64,000 nucleotides of DNA, taken from assembly GCF_014137975.1 (NCBI RefSeq), contig NZ_JACGWZ010000009.1:59628-123627 (forward strand). The letters are read 5' to 3'. The translations under genes were made by a program, and so were the position numbers. Origin of the DNA: Halosaccharopolyspora lacisalsi (GTDB lineage: Bacteria; Actinomycetota; Actinomycetes; Mycobacteriales; Pseudonocardiaceae). The notes under the pieces were generated by a model. It worked only from the letters and a program-made list of their open reading frames with translations, was not told where the DNA came from and made no database searches. Below, in pieces: positions 29,094-38,252 of this stretch. Each line of letters begins with the position of its first letter. The first letter of the stretch is position 1.

Positions 29094-30098
29094 GTGAGTG
29101 GCGACGTCCGGAACCTGATCATCGTGGGCTCCGGCCCAGCCGGATACACCGCGGCGGTGTACGCCGCGCGGGCCGAGCTCGAACCAGTGGTCTTCGAGGG
29201 CACCCAGTTCGGCGGTGAACTCATGACCACGACAGACGTGGAGAACTACCCGGGCTTCCGGGACGGCATCATGGGACCCGATCTCATGGAGCAGTTCCGT
29301 GCTCAGGCACAGCGCTTCGGCGCCGAGCTGCGCACCGAGGACGTCGAGGAACTGGACCTCTCCGGTGAGATCAAGACGCTCACGGCCAACGGAGTCCAGC
29401 ACCGGGCCAGGGCCGTCGTGCTCGCCATGGGCGCCGCCGCCCGCTACACCGGGGCCCCCGGCGAGGAGCGGCTGCTCGGGCGCGGCGTGTCGGCGTGCGC
29501 GACCTGTGACGGCTTCTTCTTCCGCGACCAGGACATCGCCGTCGTCGGCGGTGGTGACTCGGCGATGGAGGAGGCCACCTTCCTCACCCGCTTCGCCCGG
29601 TCGGTCACGATCGTCCACCGTCGCGACGAGTTCCGCGCCTCCAAGATCATGCTGGAGCGGGCCCGGGCCAACGAGAAGATCAAGTGGCGCACCAACGCCA
29701 CCGTGACCGAGGTGCAGGGCGAGGGAACCGTTTCCGGGATCACCCTGCGCGACACGGTCACCGGCACGGAGTCCGAGCTGCCCGTGACGGGGCTGTTCGT
29801 GGCCATCGGTCACGACCCGCGCAGCCAGCTCGTCCGCGACCAGCTGGAGGTCGACGAGGAGGGTTACATCCTCGTGCGGCACCCTTCCACGCACACCGGC
29901 CTGCCCGGCGTGTTCGCGGCGGGCGACCTGGTCGACAAGACCTACCGCCAGGCCGTCACGGCAGCCGGTTCGGGGTGCTCGGCGGCCATCGACGCCGAGC
30001 GCTGGCTGGCCGAGCAGGAGGCCGCGCCCGCGGCCGACATCGCCGCCGAGCAGGTCGGTGGTGGCTACGGAGCCCCCGTCGCCGAGGCCACCCGCTGA
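29094..30098 (+). CDS. trxB: Thioredoxin reductase
   Basis: A 334-residue FAD/NADPH enzyme that reduces thioredoxin. The FAD motif is [18 protein letters not shown] at residues 8-25. The redox pair is Cys135-Ala-Thr-Cys138. The NADPH motif is [12 protein letters not shown], and [19 protein letters not shown] closes the FAD site. Length is standard, with a short Ala/Gly-rich tail. Start GTG 29094 follows GGAAGGGG. A SigR/SigH-type promoter lies just upstream, and trxA follows 50 bases after the stop, so the pair forms a thiol-stress operon. Confidence 0.97.
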   Translation: MSGDVRNLIIVGSGPAGYTAAVYAARAELEPVVFEGTQFGGELMTTTDVENYPGFRDGIMGPDLMEQFRAQAQRFGAELRTEDVEELDLSGEIKTLTANGVQHRARAVVLAMGAAARYTGAPGEERLLGRGVSACATCDGFFFRDQDIAVVGGGDSAMEEATFLTRFARSVTIVHRRDEFRASKIMLERARANEKIKWRTNATVTEVQGEGTVSGITLRDTVTGTESELPVTGLFVAIGHDPRSQLVRDQLEVDEEGYILVRHPSTHTGLPGVFAAGDLVDKTYRQAVTAAGSGCSAAIDAERWLAEQEAAPAADIAAEQVGGGYGAPVAEATR

Positions 30099-30148
30099 AC
30101 GCACCGGTCGAAACCCGGTGAAGATCACCGAAGTCAAGGGAGATGAAC

Positions 30149-30475
30149 ATGGCCGGCAAACCCGTGACCGTGGACGCCGATTCCTTCAAGTCCGAGGTCC
30201 TCGACAGTGACCGCCCCGTGCTGGTCGACTTCTGGGCCACCTGGTGCGGCCCGTGCAAGATGGTCGCCCCGGTGCTGGAGGAGATCGCCGACGAGTACCC
30301 GGAAAAGATCACCATCGCGAAGCTGGACATCGACCAGAACCCCAGCGTCTCTCGCGACTACCAGGTGATGTCGGTACCGACGATGCTGCTGTTCTCCGGC
30401 GGCGAGCCGGTCAAGCAGATCGTGGGTGCCAAGCCGAAGGCACAGCTGCTGTCCGATCTGTCCGAATACCTGTGA
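30149..30475 (+). CDS. trxA: Thioredoxin
   Basis: A 108-residue thioredoxin with the active site WCGPC (Cys33, Cys36) and the cis-proline loop SVPTM. It reduces protein disulfides in the cytosol and is regenerated by the adjacent reductase. Two ATGs are in frame: 30149 is preferred because AGGGAG stands seven bases upstream, whereas it touches the ATG at 30143. A strong hairpin terminator follows at 30507-30550. Confidence 0.96.
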   Translation: MAGKPVTVDADSFKSEVLDSDRPVLVDFWATWCGPCKMVAPVLEEIADEYPEKITIAKLDIDQNPSVSRDYQVMSVPTMLLFSGGEPVKQIVGAKPKAQLLSDLSEYL

Positions 30476-30506
30476 AGTCCGCCTCCCTGTGAGGCGCCGC
30501 ACTAAC

Positions 30507-30550
30507 GCGATCCCATCGCCCCTCCGACAACGGGGGGACGGTGGGATCGC
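30507..30550 (+). terminator. Terminator of the trxB-trxA operon
   Basis: GCGATCCCATCGCCCCTCCG (30507-30526) pairs with CGGGGGGACGGTGGGATCGC (30531-30550) over 20 positions, with two G-U pairs, one mismatch and a 4-base loop. It begins 32 bases after the trxA stop. Confidence 0.8.
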
Positions 30551-30607
30551 GTCGTGCGCACGGGGAATCCACGTAGACACGTTGAGTAACTGCACCGCAG
30601 TGGAGTG

Positions 30608-30651
30608 TTGCCGCGTTCGTGCGGCCCATAGCGCTGGAACGACAGCGGCAA
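30608..30651. repeat. Stem-loop upstream of cwlM
   Basis: TTGCCGC (30608-30614) pairs with GCGGCAA (30645-30651), with an inner TCGT/ACGA helix. It lies in the 285-base gap between trxA and cwlM, followed by a short A-rich patch. It may be part of the cwlM promoter or leader. Confidence 0.35.
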
Positions 30652-30760
30652 GGCACAATAACTCCACGAGGGTCCGCCGAAACGCCAAAAATGGATACCG
30701 GGGGGTAACCATCATCCTTCGCGCCGGTCCGTTCCGGCGCCTGAATCGAGCGAGGAGTGC

Positions 30761-31912
30761 ATGCAGCTGCTCCACCGCGGTGATGTCGGCCCGGCCGTCG
30801 CCGAGATCAGGAACACTCTCGCCGCGCTGGGTCTGCTACCGGCACCGAACGGCCATCCGGAACCCGTCTCCTACGACGGCGCGATGGAACAGGCCGTGCG
30901 TGCCTTTCAGCAGCAACGAGGGCTGATCACCGACGGAGTGGTCGGTCCGGCCACCTACCGTGCCCTCACGGACGCGCGCTGGCGGCTCGGAGACCGTTCC
31001 CTGGCGTTCCTGGTCTCCAAACCGGTCAGTGGCGACGACGTGTTCGCGCTTCAGGAGCGGTTGCTCGAACTCGGTTACGACGCGGGCCGCCCGGACGGCA
31101 TTTTCGCCCACGATACCGAAGAGGCGCTGCGCAACTTCCAGCGCGACTACGGTCTCAACGCCGACGGCATCTGCGGCCCCCAGACGATGCGCGCCCTCAA
31201 GCAGCTCGCGCCGAAGGTGCGCGGTGGTCGTCCGGTTTACCTGCGTGAGCAGGAGAAAGTACGGCGCGCGGGACCGCGGTTGCGCGGCAAGCGCATCGTC
31301 ATCGACCCGGGCCACGGCGGTACCGATCACGGAGTGATCAACGACAGCATCACCGAGTCCGACCTGGCGTGGGACTTCGCGCGGCGGCTGGAGGGCCGCA
31401 TGGTCGCCACCGGGATGGAGGCGCTGATCTCCCGCGGCCCGAACTCGTGCCCCCCGGACTCCGACCGGGCGGCCTTCGCCAACGAGGCGGGCGCCGATCT
31501 GTTCCTGTCGCTGCACATGGACGCCAACCCGTCACCGCTGGCCCAGGGCGTGGCCAGTTTCCACTTCGGGACCGGCAACGGCACCACGTCGACGGTGGGC
31601 GAGGCGCTGGCCGGTTTCCTGCAGCGAGAGATCATCGCCCGAACGGGGATGCGGGACTGCCGGACCCATCCCAAGACCTGGGAAGTCCTCCGCCTGACCA
31701 AGATGCCCGCGGTCCGGGTCGAGGCCGGGTACCTCACCAACATCGAGGACCGTCGCCGACTGCTCGACCCCGCGTTCCGCGACGTGATCGCCGAGGCACT
31801 GCTGGTGGCGGTGAAGCGGCTCTACCTGCTGGGCGAGGACGACCAGCCGACCGGGACGTTCACCTTCGACGACCTGCTTCGCCACGAGTTCACCCGCGCG
31901 GAGGGCGCCTGA
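30761..31912 (+). CDS. cwlM: CwlM, amidase-fold regulator of peptidoglycan synthesis
   Basis: A 383-residue protein with two peptidoglycan-binding modules (about residues 5-70 and 85-150, each ending DGVVGPATYRAL or DGICGPQTMRAL) and an Amidase_3 domain (about 175-365). The zinc ligands of the amidase are kept: His in IDPGHGGTDHG, Glu in ITESDLAW, His in LSLHMDAN, and the catalytic Glu in VRVEAGYLTN. There is no signal peptide, as in mycobacterial CwlM, which acts inside the cell and, when phosphorylated by PknB, stimulates MurA. The same role is inferred. The window also carries pknB. Start ATG 30761 follows GCGAGGAG. Confidence 0.92.
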   Translation: MQLLHRGDVGPAVAEIRNTLAALGLLPAPNGHPEPVSYDGAMEQAVRAFQQQRGLITDGVVGPATYRALTDARWRLGDRSLAFLVSKPVSGDDVFALQERLLELGYDAGRPDGIFAHDTEEALRNFQRDYGLNADGICGPQTMRALKQLAPKVRGGRPVYLREQEKVRRAGPRLRGKRIVIDPGHGGTDHGVINDSITESDLAWDFARRLEGRMVATGMEALISRGPNSCPPDSDRAAFANEAGADLFLSLHMDANPSPLAQGVASFHFGTGNGTTSTVGEALAGFLQREIIARTGMRDCRTHPKTWEVLRLTKMPAVRVEAGYLTNIEDRRRLLDPAFRDVIAEALLVAVKRLYLLGEDDQPTGTFTFDDLLRHEFTRAEGA

Positions 31913-31916
31913 GACG

Positions 31917-31944
31917 GCCACGCCGGGGCTGAGACCCCTGTGGC
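31917..31944. terminator. Terminator between cwlM and the GNAT gene
   Basis: GCCAC (31917-31921) and GGGG (31925-31928) pair with CCCC (31935-31938) and GTGGC (31940-31944) around the loop CTGAGA. It sits between convergent genes and can serve both. Confidence 0.5.
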
Positions 31945-31978
31945 GGGCCCGCTACGCGAGCCGACCCGGCAAACCCCC

Positions 31979-32605
31979 TTACCTCCGATCGAAGCTCGGC
32001 TCGGCGGTACGCACCGACGTGGTGTCCAGCAGCCGTTCCAGCGCGGCCTCGACGTCCTCCTTCCAGTTGATCGCCGTGCGCAGCTCGAGCCGCAGCCGGG
32101 GCCACTCGTGGTGGGGACTGACCGTCTTGAAACCCACCTGCCGCAGGAACCCCGCCGGGATGACGCATCCCGCGGGGTCCTCGGTGGCGTCTCCGAAGGC
32201 CTCAATCGCCTGTACGCCGCGTCGGGTGAGGTCTTCGGCGACGTGGCGCACCAGGAAGCGGCCGAGCCCGGCACGCTCGAAATCAGCGGTGACGCGCAGC
32301 GCCGTCAACAGCACCGCGTCGGCGCTGACGGGGCCGGTCGGGAACAACGCGGCTCCGGGGACCGCCGCCGGCGGAGCGTAGAGGGCGTAGCCGGCGGGCA
32401 CGTCGTCGACGTGGACGGTGCGCCCACAGGATCCCCACTCCAGGAGCACGCTGGAGACCCAGGCCTCCTTCTCCAGATCCGTGTGCCCGAACTCCTCGGC
32501 CTGCTCCCGCACGTGCGGCGCGAGCTCCCAGAACACGCACCGGCGGCACTTCGAAGGCAACTCGTCGAGCTCGTCCAGCGTGATGCCCGCTATGCGTCGA
32601 GACAC
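31979..32605 (-). CDS. GNAT acetyltransferase with Cys motif
   Basis: A 208-residue protein of the GNAT fold: LLTALRVTADFERAGLGRFLV is the acetyl-CoA binding region, and GFLRQVGFKTVSPHHEWPRLRLEL is the C-terminal half. An N-terminal motif SKCRRCVFWE is typical of this origin-linked actinobacterial subfamily and may bind metal or take part in redox sensing. GTG 32605 is chosen because GGGAGG stands five bases upstream. A second GTG at 32617 overlaps that site. The substrate is unknown. It is convergent with cwlM and divergent from the aminotransferase. The position between cwlM and parB is that of mycobacterial Rv3916c. Confidence 0.85.
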   Translation of the reverse strand: MSRRIAGITLDELDELPSKCRRCVFWELAPHVREQAEEFGHTDLEKEAWVSSVLLEWGSCGRTVHVDDVPAGYALYAPPAAVPGAALFPTGPVSADAVLLTALRVTADFERAGLGRFLVRHVAEDLTRRGVQAIEAFGDATEDPAGCVIPAGFLRQVGFKTVSPHHEWPRLRLELRTAINWKEDVEAALERLLDTTSVRTAEPSFDRR

Positions 32606-32882
32606 CTGACCTCCCACGATCGGCGCGCATCAGTACGTCGCCACCTGCTGTGGCCTTCAACATAGCAAGACACCGCGGTGGGACGGCGGCCCAACGAGCA
32701 CCCGTCGAGTCGTTCGAAAAGCATCGACGGACAGTGATGTTCGTTACTCCCCGAACACCTCGGGGGAGGCGCACGTTACACGAACAGGGTGGGTGAGCGA
32801 TGTGCTGGTTAGAATCGCCGGATCGCCGATAACGGCGCAGACCGAGTCGATCCGGCGCACCACCGAACCCGGGAGCGCGACC

Positions 32883-34223
32883 ATGTCCGATCACGGAAGC
32901 CACCACAGTCACTCCACGTCGCCGGAGAACCAGGCGCCGGCACGCACCCTCGACGCGCACACCGAGCGCTACGCCCGGCGCACGGCGGGAATGACGGCCT
33001 CCGAGATCCGAGCTCTCTTCGCGGTCGCCAGCCGCCCCGAGGTCGTATCGCTGGCGGGCGGGATGCCCAATCTCGCCGCCCTGCCGCTGGAGTCCCTCTC
33101 CGGTGAGATCGCCCGACTGATCGCCGAGGACGGCCAGGCCGCGCTCCAGTACGGCTCCGCCCAGGGCGTGGGGCAGCTGCGCGAGCAGATCTGCGAGATC
33201 ATGGAGCTGGAGGGCATTTCCGCGCACTCCGACGACGTCATGGTCACGGTCGGCTCGCAGATGGCGATGGACCTGGTCACGCGGATCTTCGTCGATCCCG
33301 GTGACGTCGTTCTCGCCGAAGGCCCGACCTTCGTGGGTGCCCTCGGTTCGTTCACCGCGTACCAGGCCGACGTCGTGCACGTCGACATGGACGACGACGG
33401 CATGCAGCCGGAGGCGCTGCGCCAGACCATCGACGAGGTGCACCGGCAGGGCAAGCGCATCAAGTTCCTCTACACGATCCCCAACTTCCACAACCCCGCC
33501 GGAGTGACCCTGGCCGTCGAGCGCCGCTCGGAGATCCTGGAGATCTGCGCCAGCAACGGCATCCTCGTGCTGGAGGACAACCCGTACGGCCTGCTCGGCT
33601 TCGACGGCCAGACCTATCCGTCGCTGCGCTCGCAGGACCCCGACAACGTGGTCTACCTCGGCTCGTTCTCCAAGACCTTCGCCTCGGGTCTGCGGGTCGG
33701 ATGGGTGCTCGCGCCCCACGCCGTGCGGGAGAGGCTCGTACTGGCCGCCGAGTCCGCCACCCTGTGCCCGCCGACGCTGAACCAGATGATCGTCTCGCGG
33801 TACCTGAGCACGCACGACTGGAAGGGCCAGATCAAGGTCTTCCGTGAGCAGTACCGCGAACGCAGGGACGCCATGCTGGGCGCGCTCGAGCAGCACATGC
33901 CCGCGGGCAGCGACTGGACCCACCCCGAGGGCGGCTTCTACGTGTGGTTCACCGCCCCGGAGGGGATCGACACCAAGGAGATGCTGCCGCGCGCGGTCAA
34001 CCAGCGCGTCGCCTACGCGTCGGGCACCGGTTTCTACGCCGACGGGTTCGGCAACCGCCAGATGCGGTTGTCGTTCTGCTATCCCACCCCGGAGCGCATC
34101 CGGGAGGGCGTGCGGCGCCTGGCCAACACCGTCACCGACGAGTTGGACCTGGTGCGCACCTTCGGTCCGACGGGAAAACGCCCGGCCACGGGACCGCAGA
34201 CACCGTCGCCCGACACCGCCTGA
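32883..34223 (+). CDS. PLP-dependent aminotransferase (fold type I, 2-aminoadipate/valine type)
   Basis: A 446-residue class I/II aminotransferase. The PLP lysine is Lys264 in GSFSKTFASGLRVGW. IPNFHNPAGVTLA and VLEDNPYGLL are the cofactor-binding segments, and VVSLAGGMPNLAALP near the N terminus is typical of the 2-aminoadipate/LysN or MocR-like aminotransferase group, here without a DNA-binding domain. ATG 32883 with GGGAG upstream is preferred over GTG 32793, because a TAGAAT box (32810-32815) that could be the -10 element lies between them. A His/Ser-rich stretch follows the start. The substrate is not known. The gene and the Ddl-like gene after it are an insertion relative to mycobacterial gene order. 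Confidence 0.9.
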   Translation: MSDHGSHHSHSTSPENQAPARTLDAHTERYARRTAGMTASEIRALFAVASRPEVVSLAGGMPNLAALPLESLSGEIARLIAEDGQAALQYGSAQGVGQLREQICEIMELEGISAHSDDVMVTVGSQMAMDLVTRIFVDPGDVVLAEGPTFVGALGSFTAYQADVVHVDMDDDGMQPEALRQTIDEVHRQGKRIKFLYTIPNFHNPAGVTLAVERRSEILEICASNGILVLEDNPYGLLGFDGQTYPSLRSQDPDNVVYLGSFSKTFASGLRVGWVLAPHAVRERLVLAAESATLCPPTLNQMIVSRYLSTHDWKGQIKVFREQYRERRDAMLGALEQHMPAGSDWTHPEGGFYVWFTAPEGIDTKEMLPRAVNQRVAYASGTGFYADGFGNRQMRLSFCYPTPERIREGVRRLANTVTDELDLVRTFGPTGKRPATGPQTPSPDTA

Positions 34224-34260
34224 TTCGCCGTCGGCAGCAGGGTTCCCCGTCATGATCCGG

Positions 34261-34291
34261 TCCACTGTGCTCGTCGAACGAGCGCAGTGGA
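34261..34291 (+). terminator. Terminator of the aminotransferase gene
   Basis: TCCACTGTGCTCGT (34261-34274) pairs with ACGAGCGCAGTGGA (34278-34291) over 14 bp with one G-U pair and a 3-base loop. It ends 24 bases before the Ddl-like start, so the latter has its own promoter or depends on read-through. Confidence 0.65.
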
Positions 34292-34315
34292 CTTACTACG
34301 TCCCAAGGTGGAGGA

Positions 34316-35284
34316 GTGGTCGATATTTCCGCTGATCGCTGGGTCGCCGTGCTGTCGGGCGGCCTTTCCCACGAACGCGAGGTCTCGCTTCGGTCGGGCC
34401 GGCGCCTGTCGGCCGCACTGCGGTCGGCGGGGCTGACCGTCACGGAGTGGGACGCCGACGGCATGCTGCTGTCGCGGCTGGCCACGGAACGTCCGGACGC
34501 CGTGGTGGTGGCACTGCACGGTGGCGAGGGGGAGAACGGCGCGATCCAGTCGATCCTGGACATGGCCGGCGTTCCCCACGTGGGCACCGATCCGAGCGCG
34601 TGCCGGCGGGCGTGGGACAAACCCACGGCCAAGGCGGAGATCAGCCGAGCGGGACTGACCACTCCGGACTGGGTCGCCCTGCCGCACTCGACCTTCCGGG
34701 AGCTCGGTGCCCAGCCGGTCATCGACGCCCTGGTGGCGAAGCTCGGACTGCCACTGATGCTCAAACCCGACCAGGGCGGTTCCGCACTCGGTGCCAGGGT
34801 GGTGCGCGAAGCCGCGGAACTTCCCTCGGCGATGGTCGGGGCCCTGTCCTACGGGGACACCGTGCTCGTCGAGCAGCTCGTCGAGGGCACCGAAGTCGCC
34901 ATCGGTGTCGTGGACGGCCCGGAGGGCCCGGAGGCCCTGCCCGCGGTGCAGATCGAGGCCGCCGGGGGAATCTACGACTACGCCGCTCGCTACACCGCCG
35001 GCCTCACGAGCTACCGGGTACCGGCGGAGCTGGACACGTCGAGCGCGGAGGAGCTGGCGATAGCGGCCCACCGGCTGCTGGGACTGCGAGACGTCTCACG
35101 GACCGACGCGATCATCGACCGGGAGGGCACCGCGCACTTCCTCGAAGTCAACGTCTCCCCGGGGCTCACCGAGACCTCCCTGCTGCCGATGGCGATCGAG
35201 GCCGCCGACCGCTCCCTCGGGGGAGTGTTCGCCGGCCTGATCGAACAAGCGATCTCAAGGGGACACGCGGGCCGGCTTGCGTAG
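34316..35284 (+). CDS. D-alanine-D-alanine ligase-like ATP-grasp protein
   Basis: A 322-residue ATP-grasp ligase of the Ddl family. WVAVLSGGLSHEREVSLRSG and VVALHGGEGENGAIQSILDM form the N-terminal domain, LPLMLKPDQGGSALGARVV the central ATP-binding part, and HFLEVNVSPGLTETSLLPMA the C-terminal metal and substrate loop (NVSPGLTE where classical Ddl has NTLPGMT). It may ligate D-alanine or a related amino acid for peptidoglycan or another pathway. The substrate is unsettled, because it is shorter than typical actinobacterial Ddl and stands apart from mur genes. Start GTG 34316 is set by the GGTGGAGGA site. A parS site begins 12 bases after its stop. Confidence 0.85.
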   Translation: MVDISADRWVAVLSGGLSHEREVSLRSGRRLSAALRSAGLTVTEWDADGMLLSRLATERPDAVVVALHGGEGENGAIQSILDMAGVPHVGTDPSACRRAWDKPTAKAEISRAGLTTPDWVALPHSTFRELGAQPVIDALVAKLGLPLMLKPDQGGSALGARVVREAAELPSAMVGALSYGDTVLVEQLVEGTEVAIGVVDGPEGPEALPAVQIEAAGGIYDYAARYTAGLTSYRVPAELDTSSAEELAIAAHRLLGLRDVSRTDAIIDREGTAHFLEVNVSPGLTETSLLPMAIEAADRSLGGVFAGLIEQAISRGHAGRLA

Positions 35285-35295
35285 TGACGCCATCG

Positions 35296-35309
35296 GTTTC
35301 ACGTGAAAC
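35296..35309. other. parS centromere site 1
   Basis: GTTTCACGTGAAAC, a perfect match to the core of the bacterial parS consensus bound by ParB. It lies between the ends of the Ddl-like gene and parB. Confidence 0.93.
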
Positions 35310-35342
35310 AAGCCAGCGTCACCGTGACGCAATGGCCTTGGA

Positions 35343-36350
35343 TTATCGCTCGGGGCTCGTACCGACGTTATCGGCGTTGCTCGGCAACAGCAGTTCGCCC
35401 AACCGCTCCAGGTCCTCGGAAGAGCCGAACTCCACCACGATGCGCCCCTTGCGCTGTCCCAGTTCCACGCGGACCTTGGTGTCCAACCGATCGGAAAGCT
35501 TCTCGGCCAGTTCCTCCGAACCCGGAGCTTCCAACTGCTTGCGCGGCGCGGGTTTGGACTTGGCCGGCCCGGTTCCCTTCCGCAACGTGACCGCTTCCTC
35601 CGTCGCCCGGACCGACAGTCCTTCGGAGACGATCCGGCCGGCCAACTCCTCCTGATCGCCGGGAGCCTCCAGCGTCAGCAAGGCACGGGCGTGCCCCGCC
35701 GACAGCACTCCCGCCGCGACCCGTCGCTGCACCGGCAACGGCAGTCGCAGCAGTCGGATCGTGTTGGTGATGACCGGGCGACTGCGCCCGATGCGATCCG
35801 CGAGCTCGTCGTGCGTCACGTCGAACTCGTCGAGCAGCTGCTGGTAGGCCGAGGCCTCCTCCAACGGATTGAGCTGCACGCGGTGGATGTTCTCCAACAG
35901 CGCGTCGCGCAGCAGCGCGCCGTCGTCCTCGACCGGACGCACGATCGCGGGGAGCACCTCGAGTCCGGCCCGCTCGGCCGCCCTCCACCGGCGCTCTCCC
36001 ATGACGAGTTCGTAGCGATCGTCGCCCACGTCGCGGACGACGATCGGCTGCATCAGCCCGAACTCTCCGATGGAATGCTCCAGCTCCGCCAGCGCCTCCT
36101 CGTCGAAGACCTGACGCGGCTGCCGCGGGTTCGGCGTGATCGCCGCGATGTCCACTTCGCGGTAGACCGCTCCAGCCACGGTGCCGCCGGTTTCACGTGA
36201 AACCGGCTCCTCGTGCTCCTCCTCGGGGGCCGGGCGCAACCGAACGCTCCCGGGGGAGGCGGGGGGAGTTTCCGGCTCGGATTCCTCCGCCGGGCCACTC
36301 GGAATGAGTGCCGCGAGTCCCCGCCCCAGACCACCTCGCCGCTCGTTCAT
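35343..36350 (-). CDS. parB: Chromosome partitioning protein ParB
   Basis: A 335-residue CTPase that binds parS and spreads to form the origin nucleoprotein complex. The CTP-binding region has [10 protein letters not shown] and GERRWRAAE. The arginine-rich patch and the helix-turn-helix ([21 protein letters not shown], then IRLLRLP) bind parS. The C-terminal 40 residues form the dimer domain. The N terminus [14 protein letters not shown] is the ParA-contact motif. Start ATG 36350 overlaps the parA stop by four bases (ATGA). A parS site lies within the coding sequence and encodes VSRET at about residues 50-54. Confidence 0.97.
   Translation of the reverse strand: MNERRGGLGRGLAALIPSGPAEESEPETPPASPGSVRLRPAPEEEHEEPVSRETGGTVAGAVYREVDIAAITPNPRQPRQVFDEEALAELEHSIGEFGLMQPIVVRDVGDDRYELVMGERRWRAAERAGLEVLPAIVRPVEDDGALLRDALLENIHRVQLNPLEEASAYQQLLDEFDVTHDELADRIGRSRPVITNTIRLLRLPLPVQRRVAAGVLSAGHARALLTLEAPGDQEELAGRIVSEGLSVRATEEAVTLRKGTGPAKSKPAPRKQLEAPGSEELAEKLSDRLDTKVRVELGQRKGRIVVEFGSSEDLERLGELLLPSNADNVGTSPER
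36190..36203. other. parS site 2, inside parB
   Basis: GTTTCACGTGAAAC within the N-terminal coding region of parB, where it is read as Val-Ser-Arg-Glu-Thr in a variable part of the protein. Confidence 0.93.
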
Positions 36351-37345
36351 GCCGTCTCCCTCTCGATACCGCGCTCCGCGATCTCGCGGGCGGCGTCCAG
36401 GTAGCTCATCGCACCGCGGGAACCGGGATCGTAGGTCAGAACGGTCTGACCGAATCCGGGTGCCTCGGAGATCTTCACGCTACGGGGGATCACCGTCCGC
36501 AACGCCAACTCGCCGAAGTGCTGCCGCACCTCACCGGCCACCTGGTCGGCGAGCTTGGTCCGCCCGTCGTACATGGTGAGCAGAATCGTGGAAATCGACA
36601 AGGACGGGTTCAGGTGCGACTGCACGAGTTCGATGTTGCTGAGCAGCTGACCGAGTCCCTCCAGCGCGTAGTACTCGCACTGGATCGGGATCGCCACCTC
36701 GTGGGCGGCCACCATCGCGTTCACCGTGAGCAGGCCCAACGAGGGCGGGCAGTCGATCAAGACGTAGTCCACGTCGAGTTTCTCCAGCACCTCGGGGCGC
36801 AACGCCTCCCGGAGCCGGGCTTCGCGAGCCACCATCGTGACGAGCTCGATCTCCGAGCCGGCCAGATCGAGCGTGGCCGGCACGCACAGCAGATTCCCCG
36901 CCTGCTTGCTCGGTACCGCCGCCTCCGCGACACCGATCTCACCGAGCAGGATCTCGTAGACCGAGGACACGCCGGAGCGGTGCTCGACTCCCAGGGCGGT
37001 GCTCGCGTTGCCCTGCGGGTCGAGATCGATCACCAACACGTTGAGCCCCTGCAGCGCGAGCCCGGCGGCCAGGTTCACCGTGCTCGTGGTCTTGCCGACG
37101 CCCCCCTTCTGATTGGCCACGGTCATGATCCGCCGTCGATCGGGGCGGGGGAGCTGCATCGTCTCCGGATGCAGCACGTTGGTCGCTCGCTGCGCCTCCT
37201 CCATGATCGGAGTCCACCCGATGCTCTCGACCTCGTCGTTCGCGTGCTTGCCGGACGAGGACGAGGCGGGGAAACGCATGCCACCGACCGAACGTCCCCT
37301 GGTTTCACGTGAAACGCCGTCCGTGTCGTTCGACTCGGGATTCAT
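36347..37345 (-). CDS. parA: Chromosome partitioning ATPase ParA
   Basis: A 332-residue Walker-type ATPase that drives origin segregation with ParB. The deviant Walker A is [12 protein letters not shown] (near residue 80), Walker B is [14 protein letters not shown], and [17 protein letters not shown] is the family motif. The first 70 residues are a variable tail that includes VSRET encoded by a parS site. Start ATG 37345 comes three bases after the rsmG stop, so rsmG-parA-parB form one operon. Confidence 0.97.
   Translation of the reverse strand: MNPESNDTDGVSRETRGRSVGGMRFPASSSSGKHANDEVESIGWTPIMEEAQRATNVLHPETMQLPRPDRRRIMTVANQKGGVGKTTSTVNLAAGLALQGLNVLVIDLDPQGNASTALGVEHRSGVSSVYEILLGEIGVAEAAVPSKQAGNLLCVPATLDLAGSEIELVTMVAREARLREALRPEVLEKLDVDYVLIDCPPSLGLLTVNAMVAAHEVAIPIQCEYYALEGLGQLLSNIELVQSHLNPSLSISTILLTMYDGRTKLADQVAGEVRQHFGELALRTVIPRSVKISEAPGFGQTVLTYDPGSRGAMSYLDAAREIAERGIERETA
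37302..37315. other. parS site 3, inside parA
   Basis: GTTTCACGTGAAAC near the 5' end of parA, encoding VSRET at about residues 11-15. Confidence 0.93.
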
Positions 37346-37348
37346 CTC

Positions 37349-38047
37349 TCAACGATCCTTCCTTGTCCGACGCTTGCCACGGCGCCGCGTGGTCGCGTCC
37401 CGGTCGGCGACGCGCTCCACCACGACGATGTTCGTGAGTTCTTCCAACACTCCGTCGCCACAGGAGATCAGTTCCTGCCGTCCACCACCCGCCGAACGGA
37501 TCTCGGCGGCGTCCCTGTCGAGTTCCTCCGCGGCGGTGGCTCCCTTCATCGCGAGCAACCGCCCACCAGGACGGACCAGCGGAAGGCACCAGGACGCCAA
37601 CCGCCCCAGCGGGGCCACGGCACGGGCCAGGACCACGTCCTGACCGGCGAACCGTTCTCGCACCGGAGCCTCCTCCGCACGCCCACGTACCACCTCGGCG
37701 GTGAGCGCGAGCTCGTCGACGACCTCCTGCAGCCACGTCACCCTCCGAGCCATCGGCTCCAGCAGGGTGCACCGTATGTCCGGGCGTGCGATGGCCAGTG
37801 GGATGCCCGGAAGTCCCGCCCCGGAGCCTACGTCGAGCACCCGGGAACTCGGGGGAAGCAACTCCGCGAGAACCACGGAATTCAGCAGATGTCTGTCCCA
37901 GAGTCGGTCGACCTCGCGTGGACCGATCAGTCCACGCCGAACACCGTGCTCCGAGAGCATGTCGGCAAAGCGCTCGGCCAGCGGTAACCGCTCGCCGAAA
38001 AGGTCCTGACGAACATCCGAGGAGTGCTGAGGTTCGTTCTCCACCAC
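37349..38047 (-). CDS. rsmG: 16S rRNA (guanine-N7) methyltransferase RsmG
   Basis: A 232-residue SAM-dependent methyltransferase (GidB) modifying 16S rRNA at G527. The SAM motif is VLDVGSGAGLPGIPLAIARP. DRLWDRHLLNSVVLAELLP is the conserved N-terminal part, and LARAVAPLGRLASW the later motif. The C-terminal tail is basic (TTRRRGKRRTRKDR). Loss of this enzyme gives low-level streptomycin resistance in other bacteria. The start is one of two adjacent GTG codons, 38047 or 38044. It leads the rsmG-parA-parB operon. Two parS sites lie just upstream. Confidence 0.95.
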   Translation of the reverse strand: MVENEPQHSSDVRQDLFGERLPLAERFADMLSEHGVRRGLIGPREVDRLWDRHLLNSVVLAELLPPSSRVLDVGSGAGLPGIPLAIARPDIRCTLLEPMARRVTWLQEVVDELALTAEVVRGRAEEAPVRERFAGQDVVLARAVAPLGRLASWCLPLVRPGGRLLAMKGATAAEELDRDAAEIRSAGGGRQELISCGDGVLEELTNIVVVERVADRDATTRRRGKRRTRKDR

Positions 38048-38062
38048 AGTTCACACCCTGTC

Positions 38063-38076
38063 GTTTCACGTGAAAC
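38063..38076. other. parS site 4
   Basis: GTTTCACGTGAAAC, 16 bases upstream of the rsmG start, within the likely promoter region of the rsmG-parA-parB operon. ParB binding here could affect its own transcription. Confidence 0.93.
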
Positions 38077-38143
38077 ACCGTCGGTCGGTGCGCCCGCCAC
38101 CAAGCCTGCCGGACGCCGTCGAGGGCACCGACACCAGCCCCTG

Positions 38144-38157
38144 GTTTCACGTGAAAC
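38144..38157. other. parS site 5
   Basis: GTTTCACGTGAAAC, 67 bases from site 4 in the gap between jag and rsmG. Confidence 0.93.
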
Positions 38158-38163
38158 AACGAA

Positions 38164-38187
38164 GGGCCGCCCCTGACGGGACGGCCC
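38164..38187 (-). terminator. Terminator of the rpmH-jag operon
   Basis: GGGCCG-C-CCC (38164-38173) pairs with GGG-A-CGGCCC (38178-38187) around a 4-base loop, 66 bases after the jag stop on the minus strand. It separates the ribosome/insertase operon from rsmG-parA-parB. Confidence 0.65.
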
Positions 38188-38252
38188 CAAGGTTCGGGTG
38201 AACGGGGAGCGCGGCACTACCCGCACCGCTGCGCAACCGTTCCGAAAAATTC

